Notes: generated from the sequence alone by a model not told the origin. A stretch of 64,000 nucleotides of DNA from Siccirubricoccus sp. G192 (GCF_019084075.1 NZ_JAHREN010000001.1:930001-994000), one strand, 5' to 3'. Shown: positions 8,670-21,671, numbered from the stretch's first letter. A program made the numbers and translations.

Positions 8670-9179
8670 ATGGCCATCCTGAAGATCGCCCGCATGGGCC
8701 ATCCGGTCCTGCTGCGGGAGGCGGAGCCGATCGCCGACCCCGCCGCACCGGAGATCCGCCGCCTGATCGCCGACATGGTCGAAACCATGCAGGATGCCGG
8801 CGGCATCGGCCTGGCGGCGCCGCAGGTGCATGTGCCGCTGCGCCTCTTCGTCTGGCGCGGCCCCAATGGCGCCTCCGCCCTGCTCAACCCGGAGTTGGAG
8901 CCGCTGGGCGAGGAGGAGGAAAGCGCCTGGGAGGGCTGCCTCTCCATCCCCGGCCTGCGCGGCTGCGTCACCCGCCCGAAACGCATCCGCTTCCGCGGCC
9001 TGGACGCCGAGGGCCGGCCGCTGGAAGGCGAGGTCGAGGGGCTGCTGGCCCGCGTCATGCAGCATGAGACGGACCATCTGGACGGCATCCTCTACCCGAT
9101 GCGGATGGAGGATTTCGCCCTCTTCGGCTTCAACGAGGAACTGGCCCGCGCCGCCGCCGCCGCGGAGGACGAGCGATGA
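8670..9179 (+). CDS. def: Peptide deformylase
   Basis: A 169-residue metallohydrolase that removes the N-formyl group from nascent proteins. All three motifs are present: GGIGLAAPQ (44-52), EGCLS (88-92, Cys90 metal ligand) and QHETDHLDG with H132-E133-x-x-H136. The start at 8670 gives the family length; the longer frame adds an unrelated leader. Its last bases overlap the COQ9-family start (ATGA), so the two are translationally coupled. Confidence 0.96.
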   Translation: MAILKIARMGHPVLLREAEPIADPAAPEIRRLIADMVETMQDAGGIGLAAPQVHVPLRLFVWRGPNGASALLNPELEPLGEEEESAWEGCLSIPGLRGCVTRPKRIRFRGLDAEGRPLEGEVEGLLARVMQHETDHLDGILYPMRMEDFALFGFNEELARAAAAAEDER

Positions 9180-9781
9180 TCGAGCGCAGCGCCAGCCGCG
9201 ACGCCGCGATCCGCGCCATGCTGCCGATCGCCGCGGAACAGGGCTGGAATTGGGCAAGCCTGCGGGCCGGCCTCGCCGCGGCGGGGCAGGAGCCGGACTT
9301 GGCGGCAAGCCATTTCCCCACCGGCCCGGTTGGCGCCATCGCCGCCTGGAGCGACCTGGCCGACCGCGAGATGGAGGCCGCCGCCGCGGCCGAGGACCTG
9401 GCCGGGCGCCGCGTCCCCGCCCGGATCCGCCGGGTGGTGGAACTGCGCCTCGCCGCCCTGGCGCCGCACAAGCCGGCGCTCCGGCGGGCGATGAGCCGGC
9501 TGGCGCTGCCCTGGCATGCCGGGCTGGCGCTCTGCCTCACCGCCCGGACCGCGGATGCCCTGTGGCATGCGGCGGGGGACCGTTCGGCGGATTTCTCCTG
9601 GTACACCCGCCGCGCCTCGCTCGGCGCCATCTACGCCGCGACCTTGGCCTATTGGCTGCGCGACGACGACCCCGGCCTGGCGGCGGCGATGGCCTTCCTC
9701 GACCGGCGCCTGGCCGATCTCGGCCGGCTGCAGCGGCGCAAGCCTGCGCGGCGCAAGGCCGCGGATCAGGCCGCCGCCTGA
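9176..9781 (+). CDS. COQ9 family protein (ubiquinone biosynthesis)
   Basis: A 201-residue protein of the COQ9/TetR-fold family. The C-terminal half holds the family signature: GDRSADFSWYTRRASLGAIY, then LAYWLRDDD and FLDRRLADL. In eukaryotes COQ9 binds lipids and presents ubiquinone intermediates to COQ7; in alphaproteobacteria an equivalent role is inferred. It overlaps def by four bases and its 3' end overlaps the convergent membrane protein gene by 16 bases. The Ala/Arg/Lys-rich tail is typical of the lineage. Confidence 0.88.
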   Translation: MIERSASRDAAIRAMLPIAAEQGWNWASLRAGLAAAGQEPDLAASHFPTGPVGAIAAWSDLADREMEAAAAAEDLAGRRVPARIRRVVELRLAALAPHKPALRRAMSRLALPWHAGLALCLTARTADALWHAAGDRSADFSWYTRRASLGAIYAATLAYWLRDDDPGLAAAMAFLDRRLADLGRLQRRKPARRKAADQAAA

Positions 9782-11227
9782 TCCCGGCGCTCCGCCGCCG
9801 CCGCCCGCAGCGCCAGGATCCCGGCCAGCAGCGGCGCCAGCCAGATCAGCCGCGCGCTGTAGCGGGCATGCACATCGCTGCCGAGCGCGACGAGGGCCGC
9901 ATTGCCGAACCAGCAGGCGAGCAGGAACAGCGCCGGCCACCATAGCGCCGGGCGGCGGCGATGCAGCCCGAGCACTGCGAACCCCGCCAGCGCCACCAGC
10001 CCGACCACCGCCAGGACCTCCGCCGTGAGGCGCGGCATCAGGGGGCGCATGCCGTCCTCGGCCTGCCTCGTGGCCGAAACGGCACCGGCCAAGTCCGCCA
10101 TGCCATAGCGCCCCATGTCCTTGGCGAGCATCCAGGGCCCCTCGGCGTCCATGCCGTTGCCAAGCTCGACGGTGCCGAGCTGGCGCGGGGTTCGCGCAAC
10201 GCTGTGTGCGAGCCAATCCCGCCAGCCATGCCGGAGCAGGATGGGGTTTAACTCCGCCGCCTCCCGCATGAAGCCGGAGGAATAGCCCAGCGCCGGCAAT
10301 GGCGACCAGTCGCGCCAGAGGAAGTCGTCCATCGACAGGCCGAGCTGGTCGAGATGCCCGCAGATGGCCCAGGTCTCGCCGGCCTCGCAGCCCGGGCGCA
10401 GCGCCGCCGCCGCATCGGTATCGGCCGCCAGCCTTGCGAAGAGGAAGACCGAACCGCCGAGCGAACTGGACGGCGCCCGGTAGGTGATCCAATTGGCCCC
10501 GGCGAGCGCGCCCCAGCTCAGCGCTGCCAGCGCGAAGCCCAGCAGCAGCATGCGCCGGACCGGCGCCAGGCCGGCAGCGCGGAACCACCACCGCCGCAAT
10601 ACCGCCACCCCGAGCGCGAAGAGCCCGATCCCCGCCAGCAGCGGCGGATGCGTCAGATGCGTGGTGGCGGCGCCAAGGGCGGTCAGCAGCAGCAGCCCCC
10701 GTTCCAGCCGGGACAGCGCCGGCCAGTGCTCGGCCAGCAGCCAGAGCGCCAGCAGCAGCAGGCCGGTGAAGAGATCGGGCTGCACCCAGGCGGCCAGCCA
10801 GGGCAGGTGGCCGAGCAGCAGCACCGCCACCAGCGCCAGTGCCGCCGGCAGGCGCCAGGCCCGCGGCCATCGCGGCGCTTCCAGCGCGATGGCGCGGGTG
10901 GCGAGCCAGGCGGTCAGCGCCGCCTGCGCCACCACCGGCAGCCAAAGCGACCACAACCCTCCCGTCAGCCGCAGGAAGGCGCCATAGCCGAAGGCGCGGA
11001 TGTGTTGCGGCCGGAAGCTCTGGGCGGTGACCAGGTAGCCCTCGGTATCCGGGAAGACCAGCGGCAGGCCGTTGATGGCAGGGGGGGACCAGGCAGGCCA
11101 GGAAGATGAGGCCGGCCAGCCCCGCCTGGAGCAGCGGCGACAGGGCAGGGGCGGGAAGGTGCACGGCGGCATGGGAGTGTGCGGCATTGCCGGCAAGCGG
11201 CAGGCCGGCGGGTCCGGCGGCGTCCAA
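9766..11227 (-). CDS. Polytopic membrane protein, possible GT-C-type glycosyltransferase; one frameshift
   Basis: A roughly 486-residue integral membrane protein with many hydrophobic segments (for example ALVAVLLLGHLPWLAAW). The loop FPDTEGYLVTAQSF soon after the first membrane segment resembles the acidic first loop of GT-C glycosyltransferases such as ArnT/PMT, but no family assignment is certain. The frame changes at a run of seven G (11081-11087): upstream, a TTG at 11227 with AAGGAG six bases before it opens a hydrophobic segment (GLAGLIFLACLVPP) in one frame, and the rest is in another. Removing one G joins them. Either a sequence error or a slippery tract. It is convergent with the COQ9 gene and divergent from hisZ. 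Confidence 0.65.
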
Positions 11228-11479
11228 ACGGTGCTCCTTGCTGGAAATGGACCAGGGAAGAGGGCCAGGGAGGCCGGAAGGGGGTTGCTGCATTGCGGCA
11301 AACTCCCCTGGTGGAAGGCCCCAGGCCCGGCCGGGTTCCTTGCCTGGGCGGTCCGGTCGCTGCTTGTTTGGGCCCCGGTCCGGTTCCGCGGCGCTTCCGC
11401 CCCTTGCGGGCCCGCCGCCCCGCTGCCACACAACCGGGCTGCATGACATCGAAGCCATGACCCCGATCCGCGTGACCCC

Positions 11480-12628
11480 ATGAACGGCGATACGCCAAAC
11501 CCCGCCCTGCTCCCCGCCGGGCTGATGGACCTGCTGCCGCCCGAGGCCGAGCGCGAGGCCGCGCTGGTCGAGGCGATGATGGCCACCTTCGCCGGCCACG
11601 GCTATGAGCGGCTGCGGCCGCCGCTGCTGGAATTCGAGGACAGCCTGCTGGCCGGCTCCGGCGCCGCCGTGGCGGAGCAGACCTTCCGGCTGATGGATCC
11701 GGTCAGCCAGCGCATGATGGGGCTGCGCGCCGACACCACGCCGCAGGTGGCCCGCATCGCCGCGACCAGGCTGGCGCAGCAGGCCCGGCCGCTGCGGCTC
11801 TGCTATTCCGGCCAGGTGCTGCGGGTGCGCGGCACCCAGCTCGCCCCGGAGCGGCAATTGCCGCAGGCCGGGATCGAGCTGATCGGCAGCGAGGCCGCCG
11901 CGGCCGATGCCGAGGTGGCGCTGGTGGCGGCCGAGGCGCTGGCCCGGGTTGGCCTGCCCGATGTGAGCCTCGACATCACCCTGCCCACCATGGCGCCAGC
12001 CCTGCTGGAGGCGGCCGGGGTGGCGCCGGCGCTGCGCGGCCGCCTGGCCCGGGCGCTGGATCGCAAGGATGCCGCGGCCGTCACCGCGCTCGCCGCCGAG
12101 GCCGGGCCGCTGGCCGCCGCGCTGCCGGTGCTGCTGCAGGCGGCGGGGGCGGCCGATGGGGCGCTGGCGGCGCTGGCCGGCACCGGGCTGCCGCCGGCGG
12201 CGCGGGCCATCGCCGACAATGCCGCCGCCGTCATCGCCGCCATCCGGGCCCGCGCGCCGGGGCTGCGGATCACGCTCGACCCGGTGGAGTTCCGCGGCTT
12301 CCGCTACCATGTCGGCGTCGCCTTCACCCTCTATGGGCCGGGCAATGCCGGGGAGCTGGCCCGGGGCGGCCGCTACCTGTCGCAGGGCGACGAGCCGGCG
12401 ACGGGCATGAGCCTCTATCCGGATGCGGTGCTGCGCGCCGCGCCGATGCCGCCGCGCCGGCCCCGGGTCTTCATCCCGGCCGGCGCGGCGGAGGATGCGG
12501 CGCGGCGCCTGCGCGAGCAGGGCTTCGCCACCGTCGCCGCGCTGTCCCCGGCCGATGCGCCGGAAGGGCTGCGCTGCACCCATGTGCTGCGGGACGGCGC
12601 CGCCGTGCCGCTTGAGGAGAAGGGCTGA
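11480..12628 (+). CDS. hisZ: ATP phosphoribosyltransferase regulatory subunit HisZ
   Basis: A 382-residue HisRS-like protein lacking tRNA synthetase activity that binds the short-form HisG and makes the first step of histidine synthesis sensitive to feedback. Class II motif 1-like [20 protein letters not shown], motif 2-like [17 protein letters not shown] and [14 protein letters not shown] are visible, and the protein stops well short of a HisRS anticodon domain. It ends 4 bases before purA, so the two form an operon. The short-form HisG partner is not in this window. Confidence 0.93.
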   Translation: MNGDTPNPALLPAGLMDLLPPEAEREAALVEAMMATFAGHGYERLRPPLLEFEDSLLAGSGAAVAEQTFRLMDPVSQRMMGLRADTTPQVARIAATRLAQQARPLRLCYSGQVLRVRGTQLAPERQLPQAGIELIGSEAAAADAEVALVAAEALARVGLPDVSLDITLPTMAPALLEAAGVAPALRGRLARALDRKDAAAVTALAAEAGPLAAALPVLLQAAGAADGALAALAGTGLPPAARAIADNAAAVIAAIRARAPGLRITLDPVEFRGFRYHVGVAFTLYGPGNAGELARGGRYLSQGDEPATGMSLYPDAVLRAAPMPPRRPRVFIPAGAAEDAARRLREQGFATVAALSPADAPEGLRCTHVLRDGAAVPLEEKG

Positions 12629-12632
12629 GCCA

Positions 12633-13922
12633 ATGGCCAATGTCGCCGTGATCGGCGCCCAATGGGGCGACGAGGGCAAGGGCAAGGTGGTGGACTGGCT
12701 GGCGAGCCGCGCCGAGATCGTGGTGCGCTTCCAGGGCGGCCACAATGCCGGCCATACGCTGGTGGTGGGGGAGCAGACCTACAAGCTGAGCCTGCTGCCC
12801 TCCGGCGTGGTGCGGGGCAAGCTCGGCATCATCGGTAATGGCGTGGTGCTGGACCCGCAGGCGCTGCTGGACGAGATCGCCAGGGTGACGGCGCAGGGCC
12901 TGGCGGTAACGCCGGAGAACCTCCGCATCGCCGAGAACGTGCCGTTGATCCTGCCGCTGCACCCCGCGCTCGACAAGGCGCGGGAGGCGGCGCGGGGCGA
13001 GGACCGGATCGGCACCACCGGCCGCGGCATCGGCCCGGCCTATGAGGACAAGGTGGCGCGCCGCTCGATCCGCCTCTGCGACCTGGCGGAGCCGGCGACG
13101 CTCTCAGCCAAGCTCGACGAATTGCTGCTGCACCATAATTCGCTGCTGCGCGGCCTCGGCGCCCCGGAATTCGCCAAGCAGGAATTGCTCGACCAGTTGC
13201 TGGCCCTGGCGCCGCGGCTGCTGCCCTTCGCGGAAGCGGCATGGGAGCGGCTGGACGCGGCCCGCCACAGCGGCGCCCGGGTGCTCTTCGAGGGGGCGCA
13301 GGCGGTGATGCTGGATGTCGACCACGGCACCTACCCCTATGTCACCAGCAGCAACACGGTGGCCGGCAATGCCGCGGCGGGCGCGGGGATCGGGCCGGAT
13401 GCCATCGGCATGGTGCTCGGCATCGCCAAGGCCTATAGCACGCGGGTCGGAGCCGGGCCCTTTCCCACCGAATTGCATGACGAGATCGGCCGCGGCCTCG
13501 GCGACCGGGGCAATGAATACGGCACCGTCACTGGCCGCCGCCGCCGCTGCGGCTGGTTCGATGCCTGCCTGGTGCGCCAGGCGGTGAAGGTCGGCGGCAT
13601 CCAGGGCATCGCGCTCACCAAGCTCGATGTGCTGGACGGGCTGGAGGAGCTGAAGATCTGCACGGGCTACCGGATCGGCGCCGAGACGCTGCGGCGGCTG
13701 CCGGCGGCGATGGGCGCGCAGGCGGCGGCCCAGCCGATCTACGAGACGCTGGAGGGTTGGAGCGGCTCCACCCGCGGCGCCCGCAGCTATGCGGAATTGC
13801 CGGCGGCGGCGGTGAAATATGTCCGCCGGATCGAGGAGCTGGTGGAGGCGCCGGTGGTGCTGCTGAGCACCAGCCCGGAACGGGACGACACGATCACGTT
13901 GCGCGATCCTTTCGCCGGGTAG
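12633..13922 (+). CDS. purA: Adenylosuccinate synthetase
   Basis: A 429-residue cytosolic enzyme that joins IMP and aspartate with GTP to give adenylosuccinate. The N-terminal [14 protein letters not shown] is the GTP-binding signature with the catalytic Asp, followed by GGHNAGHT; the C-terminal part has [12 protein letters not shown] and LTKLDVLDG. The start is fixed by similarity; GAGGAGAAGG in the hisZ tail is the likely RBS. It is co-transcribed with hisZ and followed by a long hairpin. Confidence 0.97.
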   Translation: MANVAVIGAQWGDEGKGKVVDWLASRAEIVVRFQGGHNAGHTLVVGEQTYKLSLLPSGVVRGKLGIIGNGVVLDPQALLDEIARVTAQGLAVTPENLRIAENVPLILPLHPALDKAREAARGEDRIGTTGRGIGPAYEDKVARRSIRLCDLAEPATLSAKLDELLLHHNSLLRGLGAPEFAKQELLDQLLALAPRLLPFAEAAWERLDAARHSGARVLFEGAQAVMLDVDHGTYPYVTSSNTVAGNAAAGAGIGPDAIGMVLGIAKAYSTRVGAGPFPTELHDEIGRGLGDRGNEYGTVTGRRRRCGWFDACLVRQAVKVGGIQGIALTKLDVLDGLEELKICTGYRIGAETLRRLPAAMGAQAAAQPIYETLEGWSGSTRGARSYAELPAAAVKYVRRIEELVEAPVVLLSTSPERDDTITLRDPFAG

Positions 13923-13968
13923 AGCAAACTCCGTCCGGGCGGAATCACCCGGGCGGAGTAATTTGCTC
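13922..13968 (+). terminator. Long hairpin after purA
   Basis: Arms GAGCAAACTCCGTCCGGG and CCCGGGCGGAGTAATTTGCTC pair around an 8-base loop (CGGAATCA), starting at the last base of the purA stop codon. The stem is long but the 3' side is followed by only a short A-rich stretch, so it may be a terminator or a copy of a dispersed hairpin repeat. Confidence 0.6.
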
Positions 13969-14087
13969 GCTAAAACAAAAGTCTGGAGCGGATTCCGTGA
14001 GCCAATGCGAACGGAAAACGCTCTGGGCTGGGCAGGCGCTGCCGCTGTCCTATGCTGCGCCTGGACAGAACCTGCCGGAGGGAGCCC

Positions 14088-14399
14088 ATGCGCCGCGCGA
14101 TCCGCACCGGCCTTGCCGCGCTTGCCATGCTCGCCGGTGCCAGCGCGGTGCGTGCGGAGCAGGCCTGCTTCATCGCCTATGCGGGATTCGAGGAGAAGAT
14201 CCCGCATATGGACCTCGACCTCTGCCCCGGCGGCCAGGTAACGCCGGAGCAGGGCTTCTGCCGGATCGCGCTGACCGGCAGCGCGGTGGTGGTCTATACC
14301 TTCCGGCATGGCGGCGACGAACCCTGCCTGGTGCGGGCGGACCGCTACGAGTTCAACGACTTCGTGGCCCGTTTCGGCGTGGACTACACCAGGCCCTGA
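14088..14399 (+). CDS. Small secreted protein of unknown function
   Basis: A 103-residue protein with a clear signal peptide (MRRAIRTGLAALAMLAGASA, cleavage near VRAEQ) and a mature part of about 78 residues with four cysteines, enough for two disulfide bonds in the periplasm. No family was recognised. GGAGGGAG directly before the ATG at 14088 sets the start; a longer frame from 14052 would bury the signal peptide. It stands alone between purA and a convergent histidine kinase gene. Confidence 0.7.
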   Translation: MRRAIRTGLAALAMLAGASAVRAEQACFIAYAGFEEKIPHMDLDLCPGGQVTPEQGFCRIALTGSAVVVYTFRHGGDEPCLVRADRYEFNDFVARFGVDYTRP

Positions 14400-14410
14400 T
14401 GCCGGCCCGA

Positions 14411-15529
14411 TCAGGCGCTCGCCGCCGCGGGGTCGAAAGTGAGGCTGCTCAGCGTTCCGGGATGCGCATTCCCGATCCGCGCCTCGGCGCCAAGCTGCGC
14501 CGCCATGGCATGGATCAGCCGCATCCCGAGCGACCGCCCCTGGCCGCCGGCAAAACCCGGCGGCAGGCCCTGCCCGTGGTCGCGCACTGAAAGCCGCAGC
14601 CTTCCCTCCCCGGCCGGGGCCAGTTCGATCTCGACGCTGCCGCCCTCGCCCTCGGGATAGGCGTATTTCAGCGCATTGGTCACCAGCTCGCCCACCAGCA
14701 GCGCCAGCGACACCGCCATGCCGCTCGGCACCACGGCCGGCACCGCCCGCACCGCGAGGCGCACCCCCTGCGGCGCCGTGGCCTGGAGGTCGCTTGCCAG
14801 CCCGGCCAGGAAGGCGTCCAGCTCCACGGTATCCAGGCGGTCCGTCCGGTGCAGCCGCTCATGCACCGCGGCGATGCTGCGGATGCGCCGCGCCGTGTCA
14901 TCCAGCGCGGCCCGCGCCTCGGGATCGGTGATGCCGCGGTATTGCAGCCCGACGACGCTGCCCACGAGTTGCAGGCTGTTGCGGACCCGGTGATGGACCT
15001 CCTGGAGCAGCAGCGTCCGCTGCTGCAGCGCCAGGCGCAATTCCATCTGCGCCATCACCTGGTCGGCCAGGGTCCGCAAGGCGAAGCGCTGCGTCTCGTC
15101 GAGGTCGCGCGGCCGGTGGTCGAGCACGCAGAGCGTGCCGAGCGCATGGCCTTCCGGCGTGGTGAGCAGGCAGCCGGCATAGAAGTGGAAACCCGGATCG
15201 GCCGTGACCAGCGGGTTCCGGCAGAGCAGGGGATCGGCCATGGTGTCCGGGATCACGGTCAGGCCCGATCGCAGCAGGAAGTGCCGGCAGATCGAGACGT
15301 CGAGCGGTGTCTCGCGGATGCCGAGGCCGACCTCCGCCTTGAACCACTGGCGCCGGTCCGCGATGAGGTTGATGACCGCGACCGGGGTGGCGCAGAGGCG
15401 CGAGGCCAATTCCGCAAGCTGGTCGAAGCCCGGCTCCCGCGCCGTGTCCAGGATGCCGTAGCGGTGCAGCGCGGCCAACCGCTGCGGGTCGCCACAGGCA
15501 TCCACGATCGCACCCCCGCGCGCGTCCAT
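14411..15529 (-). CDS. GAF-domain sensor histidine kinase (HisKA_2/HWE type)
   Basis: A 372-residue soluble kinase without membrane segments. Residues about 20-165 are a GAF domain (LASRLCATPVAVINLIADRR, then ICRHFLL and LGTLCVLD). The phospho-acceptor region LLLQEVHHRVRNSLQLVGSV is the HisKA_2 type found in alphaproteobacterial light, stress and general stress response kinases, and the ATPase domain has LLVGELVTNALKYA and RDHGQGLP. No response regulator is adjacent, so it is an orphan. The GAF type is close to those that sense small molecules or redox state; the signal is unknown. Confidence 0.88.
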   Translation of the reverse strand: MDARGGAIVDACGDPQRLAALHRYGILDTAREPGFDQLAELASRLCATPVAVINLIADRRQWFKAEVGLGIRETPLDVSICRHFLLRSGLTVIPDTMADPLLCRNPLVTADPGFHFYAGCLLTTPEGHALGTLCVLDHRPRDLDETQRFALRTLADQVMAQMELRLALQQRTLLLQEVHHRVRNSLQLVGSVVGLQYRGITDPEARAALDDTARRIRSIAAVHERLHRTDRLDTVELDAFLAGLASDLQATAPQGVRLAVRAVPAVVPSGMAVSLALLVGELVTNALKYAYPEGEGGSVEIELAPAGEGRLRLSVRDHGQGLPPGFAGGQGRSLGMRLIHAMAAQLGAEARIGNAHPGTLSSLTFDPAAASA

Positions 15530-15544
15530 CGCCCGATCCGCCCC

Positions 15545-17173
15545 CTACCGCCGTGCCGCGACCAGCCCGTGCTGCTCCCGCACCGCGTGGAAGCGCAGCA
15601 TCGGCCATTCCTCCTCGGCCCGCTTGCGGCGCCAGTCGGAGGCAAAGAAGGCCACCAGCGCGCCGTCATGGTCCTCGCCGGCATCCCGGCGATTGGCCGT
15701 GGCGAAGCGCTCCAGCGCGGCGGCATCCTCGCCATTGACCCAGCGCATCAGCTGCCAGGGCGTCGCGTCGAAGCCGGCGGGCACGCCGTATTCCACCTTC
15801 AGTCGCGATTGCAGCACATCGAGCTGCAACTGCCCGACCACGCCGACCACGGGGGGCGAGCCGTCCAGCGGGCGGAACAACTGCACCACCCCTTCCTCGG
15901 CAAGCTGGTCCAGCGCGGTGCGCAGCTTCTTCGCCAGCATCGGATCCTCCAGCCGCACATGGCGAAGGATTTCCGGGGAGAAGCTGGGCACGCCGCGGAA
16001 GTTCAGATCCTCCCCCTCGGTGAGCGTGTCGCCAATGCGGAGCGTGCCGTGATTGGCCACGCCCACCACGTCGCCCGGCCAGGCTTCCTCGGCCACCTGG
16101 CGATCCTTGGCGAAGAAGAAGAGCGGCGCATTGACCGGCACCTGCTTGCCGGTGCGGACCTGCTTCAGCCGCATGCCCTTCACCAGCTTGCCGGAACAGA
16201 GCCGCAGGAAGGCCACGCGGTCCCGGTGGTTCGGGTCCATATTGGCCTGGATCTTGAAGACGAAGCCGGTGAGCCGCTCCTCGCCGGGCTCCACCGGGCG
16301 CGGATCGGCCTCGCGCGGGCCGGGCGGCGGGGCGTAGCGGGCCAGGCCGTCCAGCAGGTGGCCGATGCCGAAATCGCGCAGCGCGCTGCCGAAGAATACC
16401 GGGGTGAGGTGGCCCTCGCGGAATTTCTCCAGGTCGAATTCAGGGCAGGCGGCCTCGGCAAGCGAGGCTTCCTCGCGCAATGCCGCGGCGCGTTCCGCGC
16501 CGACAAGCTGGTCCAGCTTTGGGTCTTCCAGCCCGGCGAGGTGGATGGATGAGGCATCATCCGCATCCACGGGCAGGAAGTGCTTCTCCAGCAGGTCCCA
16601 GGTGCCGGCGAAGCCGCCGGCGCGGCCGACCGGCCAGGCCACCGGGGCGGCATCCAGCGCCAGGGTCTTCTCGATCTCGTCGATCAGCTCGAAGGGGTCG
16701 CGGGCCTCGCGGTCCATCTTGTTGACGAAGGTGATGATCGGGATGTCGCGCAGCCGGCAGACCTCAAACAGCTTGCGGGTCTGGCTCTCGATGCCCTTGG
16801 CGGCGTCCAGCACCATCACCGCGGCATCCACGGCGGTCAGCGTCCGGTAGGTGTCCTCGGAGAAGTCCTCGTGGCCCGGCGTATCCAGCAGGTTGAAGAT
16901 CAGCCCGCCGCGCTCGAAGGTCATCACGCTGGTGGCGACGGAAATGCCGCGGTCCTGCTCGATCTTCATCCAGTCCGAGCGGGTGCGCCGGGCATTGCCC
17001 TTGGCCCGCACGGCACCCGCGAGCTGGATGGCGCCGCCTCTGAGCAGCAGCTTCTCGGTCAGGGTGGTCTTGCCGGCATCCGGATGGGCGATGATGGCGA
17101 AGGTGCGCCGCCGCCCCGCCTCAAGGGCAACGGGGGAGGCGGCCGGGCTGCTGGGCTCGGCGAGAAGGTCCAA
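15545..17173 (-). CDS. prfC: Peptide chain release factor 3
   Basis: A translational GTPase of about 542 residues that recycles RF1/RF2 from the ribosome. G1 AHPDAGKTTLTEK, G2 region with RGISVATSVMTF, G3 DTPGHEDFSEDTYR and G4 NKMD are all present; the SDWMKIEQDRGIS stretch is characteristic of RF3. The start is uncertain: no ATG fits, and the TTG at 17173 gives the usual length with AGAGAG upstream, while the longest frame adds about 49 residues of low-quality sequence. It lies 15 bases upstream of the GAF kinase on the same strand. Confidence 0.93.
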   Translation of the reverse strand: MDLLAEPSSPAASPVALEAGRRRTFAIIAHPDAGKTTLTEKLLLRGGAIQLAGAVRAKGNARRTRSDWMKIEQDRGISVATSVMTFERGGLIFNLLDTPGHEDFSEDTYRTLTAVDAAVMVLDAAKGIESQTRKLFEVCRLRDIPIITFVNKMDREARDPFELIDEIEKTLALDAAPVAWPVGRAGGFAGTWDLLEKHFLPVDADDASSIHLAGLEDPKLDQLVGAERAAALREEASLAEAACPEFDLEKFREGHLTPVFFGSALRDFGIGHLLDGLARYAPPPGPREADPRPVEPGEERLTGFVFKIQANMDPNHRDRVAFLRLCSGKLVKGMRLKQVRTGKQVPVNAPLFFFAKDRQVAEEAWPGDVVGVANHGTLRIGDTLTEGEDLNFRGVPSFSPEILRHVRLEDPMLAKKLRTALDQLAEEGVVQLFRPLDGSPPVVGVVGQLQLDVLQSRLKVEYGVPAGFDATPWQLMRWVNGEDAAALERFATANRRDAGEDHDGALVAFFASDWRRKRAEEEWPMLRFHAVREQHGLVAARR

Positions 17174-17256
17174 GGCTTTGTCTCTCTGGGAATGTCCTCC
17201 CCGATCTAGGCTCCCTGACCCGTGAAGGCCAGGGGCATGCCCGCAACGACCCCGGT

Positions 17257-19962
<2,706 letters not shown>

Positions 19963-20040
19963 GGCCGCCTCGGCTGCGGAACGGGCAGGGTGGGATGGAG
20001 GCGGGTTCGGCCGGCGTCAAGCGTGGTCCGGCCGGCACCC

Positions 20041-20742
20041 TCAGGGCGCGCCGATCCAGTAGGAGGGGGTCGGCTGGGTATGGAACACCACCTCCCTCAC
20101 ACCCTCCACCTCCTCCGCCAGCGCGCGCAGGCCGCGCTTGACATGCTCGTTGCGGACGAGGCCGCTGAAGCTTACCACGCCATCCCTGACCTCCACGAAG
20201 GTGAAATGGGTATCGGCCCAGGGCTGCTGGCGCATCGCGCGGATCACCTCGCGGCGGATGACGTTGTCGGGCGCCTGGCTGTCCCGGTGCTCGGGCAGGG
20301 CCAGCGCCGCCCGCAGCAGATGCGCGCGGGTGACCATGCCGACCAGCCTGTCGCCCTCGCGCACCACCGGCATGTGGCGGATCCGCCGCTCCTCCATCAC
20401 CTTGGCGACATGCTCGGCGGTGGTGTCGTCGGTCGCGGTGACGAGATCCTCGGCCAGGGTCATGACATCGGCGGCGAGTTGACCGTGCGAGCGGGCATAT
20501 TCGTCGGCCTGCCGGCTGATGGAATGGAAGACGCCCCAGAGGTAGCCGTGCTGCCGCTGCTCGGTTGCGGCCAGGCGGTGCAGCAGGTCGCTTTCGGTGA
20601 CCAGGCCGAGGGGCCTGCCGGCGCCATCCACAACCGGCAGGCCGGTGACACCGCGCTCGACCATCGTTTCGGCTACGACATGCAATGGGGCATTCGGGGC
20701 TATGGTGGCGACCTTCGCGGTCATCAGATCGCAGGCGCGCAT
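20041..20742 (-). CDS. CBS-CBS-BON domain protein
   Basis: A 233-residue soluble protein with two CBS domains (RACDLMTAKVATIAPNAPLH to about residue 60; VMTLAEDLVTATDD to LRAAL) that normally bind adenine nucleotides, and a C-terminal BON domain (IRREVIRAMRQQPWADTHF, then VSFSGLVRNEHVKRGL) usually linked to membrane or ligand binding. The ATG at 20742 has GGGAG 7 bases upstream and is preferred to a TTG at 20814. It precedes the P-type ATPase gene and may regulate it. Confidence 0.88.
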   Translation of the reverse strand: MRACDLMTAKVATIAPNAPLHVVAETMVERGVTGLPVVDGAGRPLGLVTESDLLHRLAATEQRQHGYLWGVFHSISRQADEYARSHGQLAADVMTLAEDLVTATDDTTAEHVAKVMEERRIRHMPVVREGDRLVGMVTRAHLLRAALALPEHRDSQAPDNVIRREVIRAMRQQPWADTHFTFVEVRDGVVSFSGLVRNEHVKRGLRALAEEVEGVREVVFHTQPTPSYWIGAP

Positions 20743-20981
20743 CGCTCGGCTCCCGGCGGCGGCATCCTTTTGTGCCCGGGAGAGCATGCCGGAGGCCGCC
20801 AGCCATTCCGCCAAGACCGGGCTGCCGGGTGGGAGGCGCCTCTCCGGCAGACGATGTCAGGCGACCGGCATCCGCTTTCCCGTGCCGCCGGGGCGCGCCG
20901 CAGGCTGAAGCCCCAGCGGTGCCGATTCAGCCATCATGGCCCTGCAATGGTCAAAGGAATCCGGATTTCATCCTCGGGCGG

Positions 20982-21488
20982 CTACCCCTCGGCCTCCGCC
21001 AGCAGGGCCGGGAGGTCGAGCCGCCGCGTCACCATGGCCAGCCCGCCCGCGGCATCGCGGGGCCACTCCGCCCTGGGGCGGTCGTGATACAGTTCCACGC
21101 CATTGCCGTCCGGGTCGCGCAGGTAGATCGCCTCGGAGACGCCATGGTCGGCCGCGCCCTCCAGCGTGATGCCGGCCTCCAGCACCCGCCGCAGCGCCTG
21201 CGCCAGCGCCGGCCGGTCCGGATAGAGCAGCGCGACATGATAGAGGCCGGTGGTGCCGGGCGGCGGCCAAGTGCCGCCCTCGCTCTCCCAGGTGTTCAGC
21301 GCGATGTGGTGGTGATAGCCGCCGGCCGAGAGGAAGACGGCCTGGCGGCCCATGCGCTGCTGCTCCTCCAGCCCGATCACGTCGCGCCAGAAGCCGAGGG
21401 CGCGATCGAGGTCGGCGACCTTCAGGTGGACATGGCCGATCCGCAGGCCGGAAGGGGCCGGGGTGGCATGGGGATGGGCATCGGGCAT
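20982..21488 (-). CDS. VOC family protein (glyoxalase/extradiol dioxygenase-like)
   Basis: A 168-residue metal-dependent enzyme of the vicinal oxygen chelate fold, with one pair of beta-alpha-beta-beta-beta repeats. Likely ligands are the His in IGHVHLKVADLDRAL, the His in LYHVALLYPD and the Glu in DPDGNGVELYHDRP. The pattern is close to catechol-2,3-dioxygenase CatE-type proteins. AGGAG eight bases before the ATG at 21488 selects this start over a longer frame. It is a single gene between rpoH and the CBS-BON gene. Confidence 0.87.
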   Translation of the reverse strand: MPDAHPHATPAPSGLRIGHVHLKVADLDRALGFWRDVIGLEEQQRMGRQAVFLSAGGYHHHIALNTWESEGGTWPPPGTTGLYHVALLYPDRPALAQALRRVLEAGITLEGAADHGVSEAIYLRDPDGNGVELYHDRPRAEWPRDAAGGLAMVTRRLDLPALLAEAEG

Positions 21489-21671
21489 CGGGCGATCTCC
21501 TGGCATCGGGTATGGAGCGGAATTGGGAGCGCGCCGCCGCCAGGTCCAATCCGCCGGGGCCATGATGCCCATCGGCACCGGGGATGGGCCTGGATGCAGG
21601 AACGGCGGCGGGTCGCCCCGCCGCCGCTCAAATCCAGCCCGGGCCGCCGATCCGGGCCCGACACCGCCGCA

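Noticed and set aside
9092-12745. A 1217-residue minus-strand reading frame opposite def, COQ9, hisZ and purA
   Set aside because: Shadow composition over most of its length; only the short piece near 11090-11227 is credible, as the N-terminus of the membrane protein gene.
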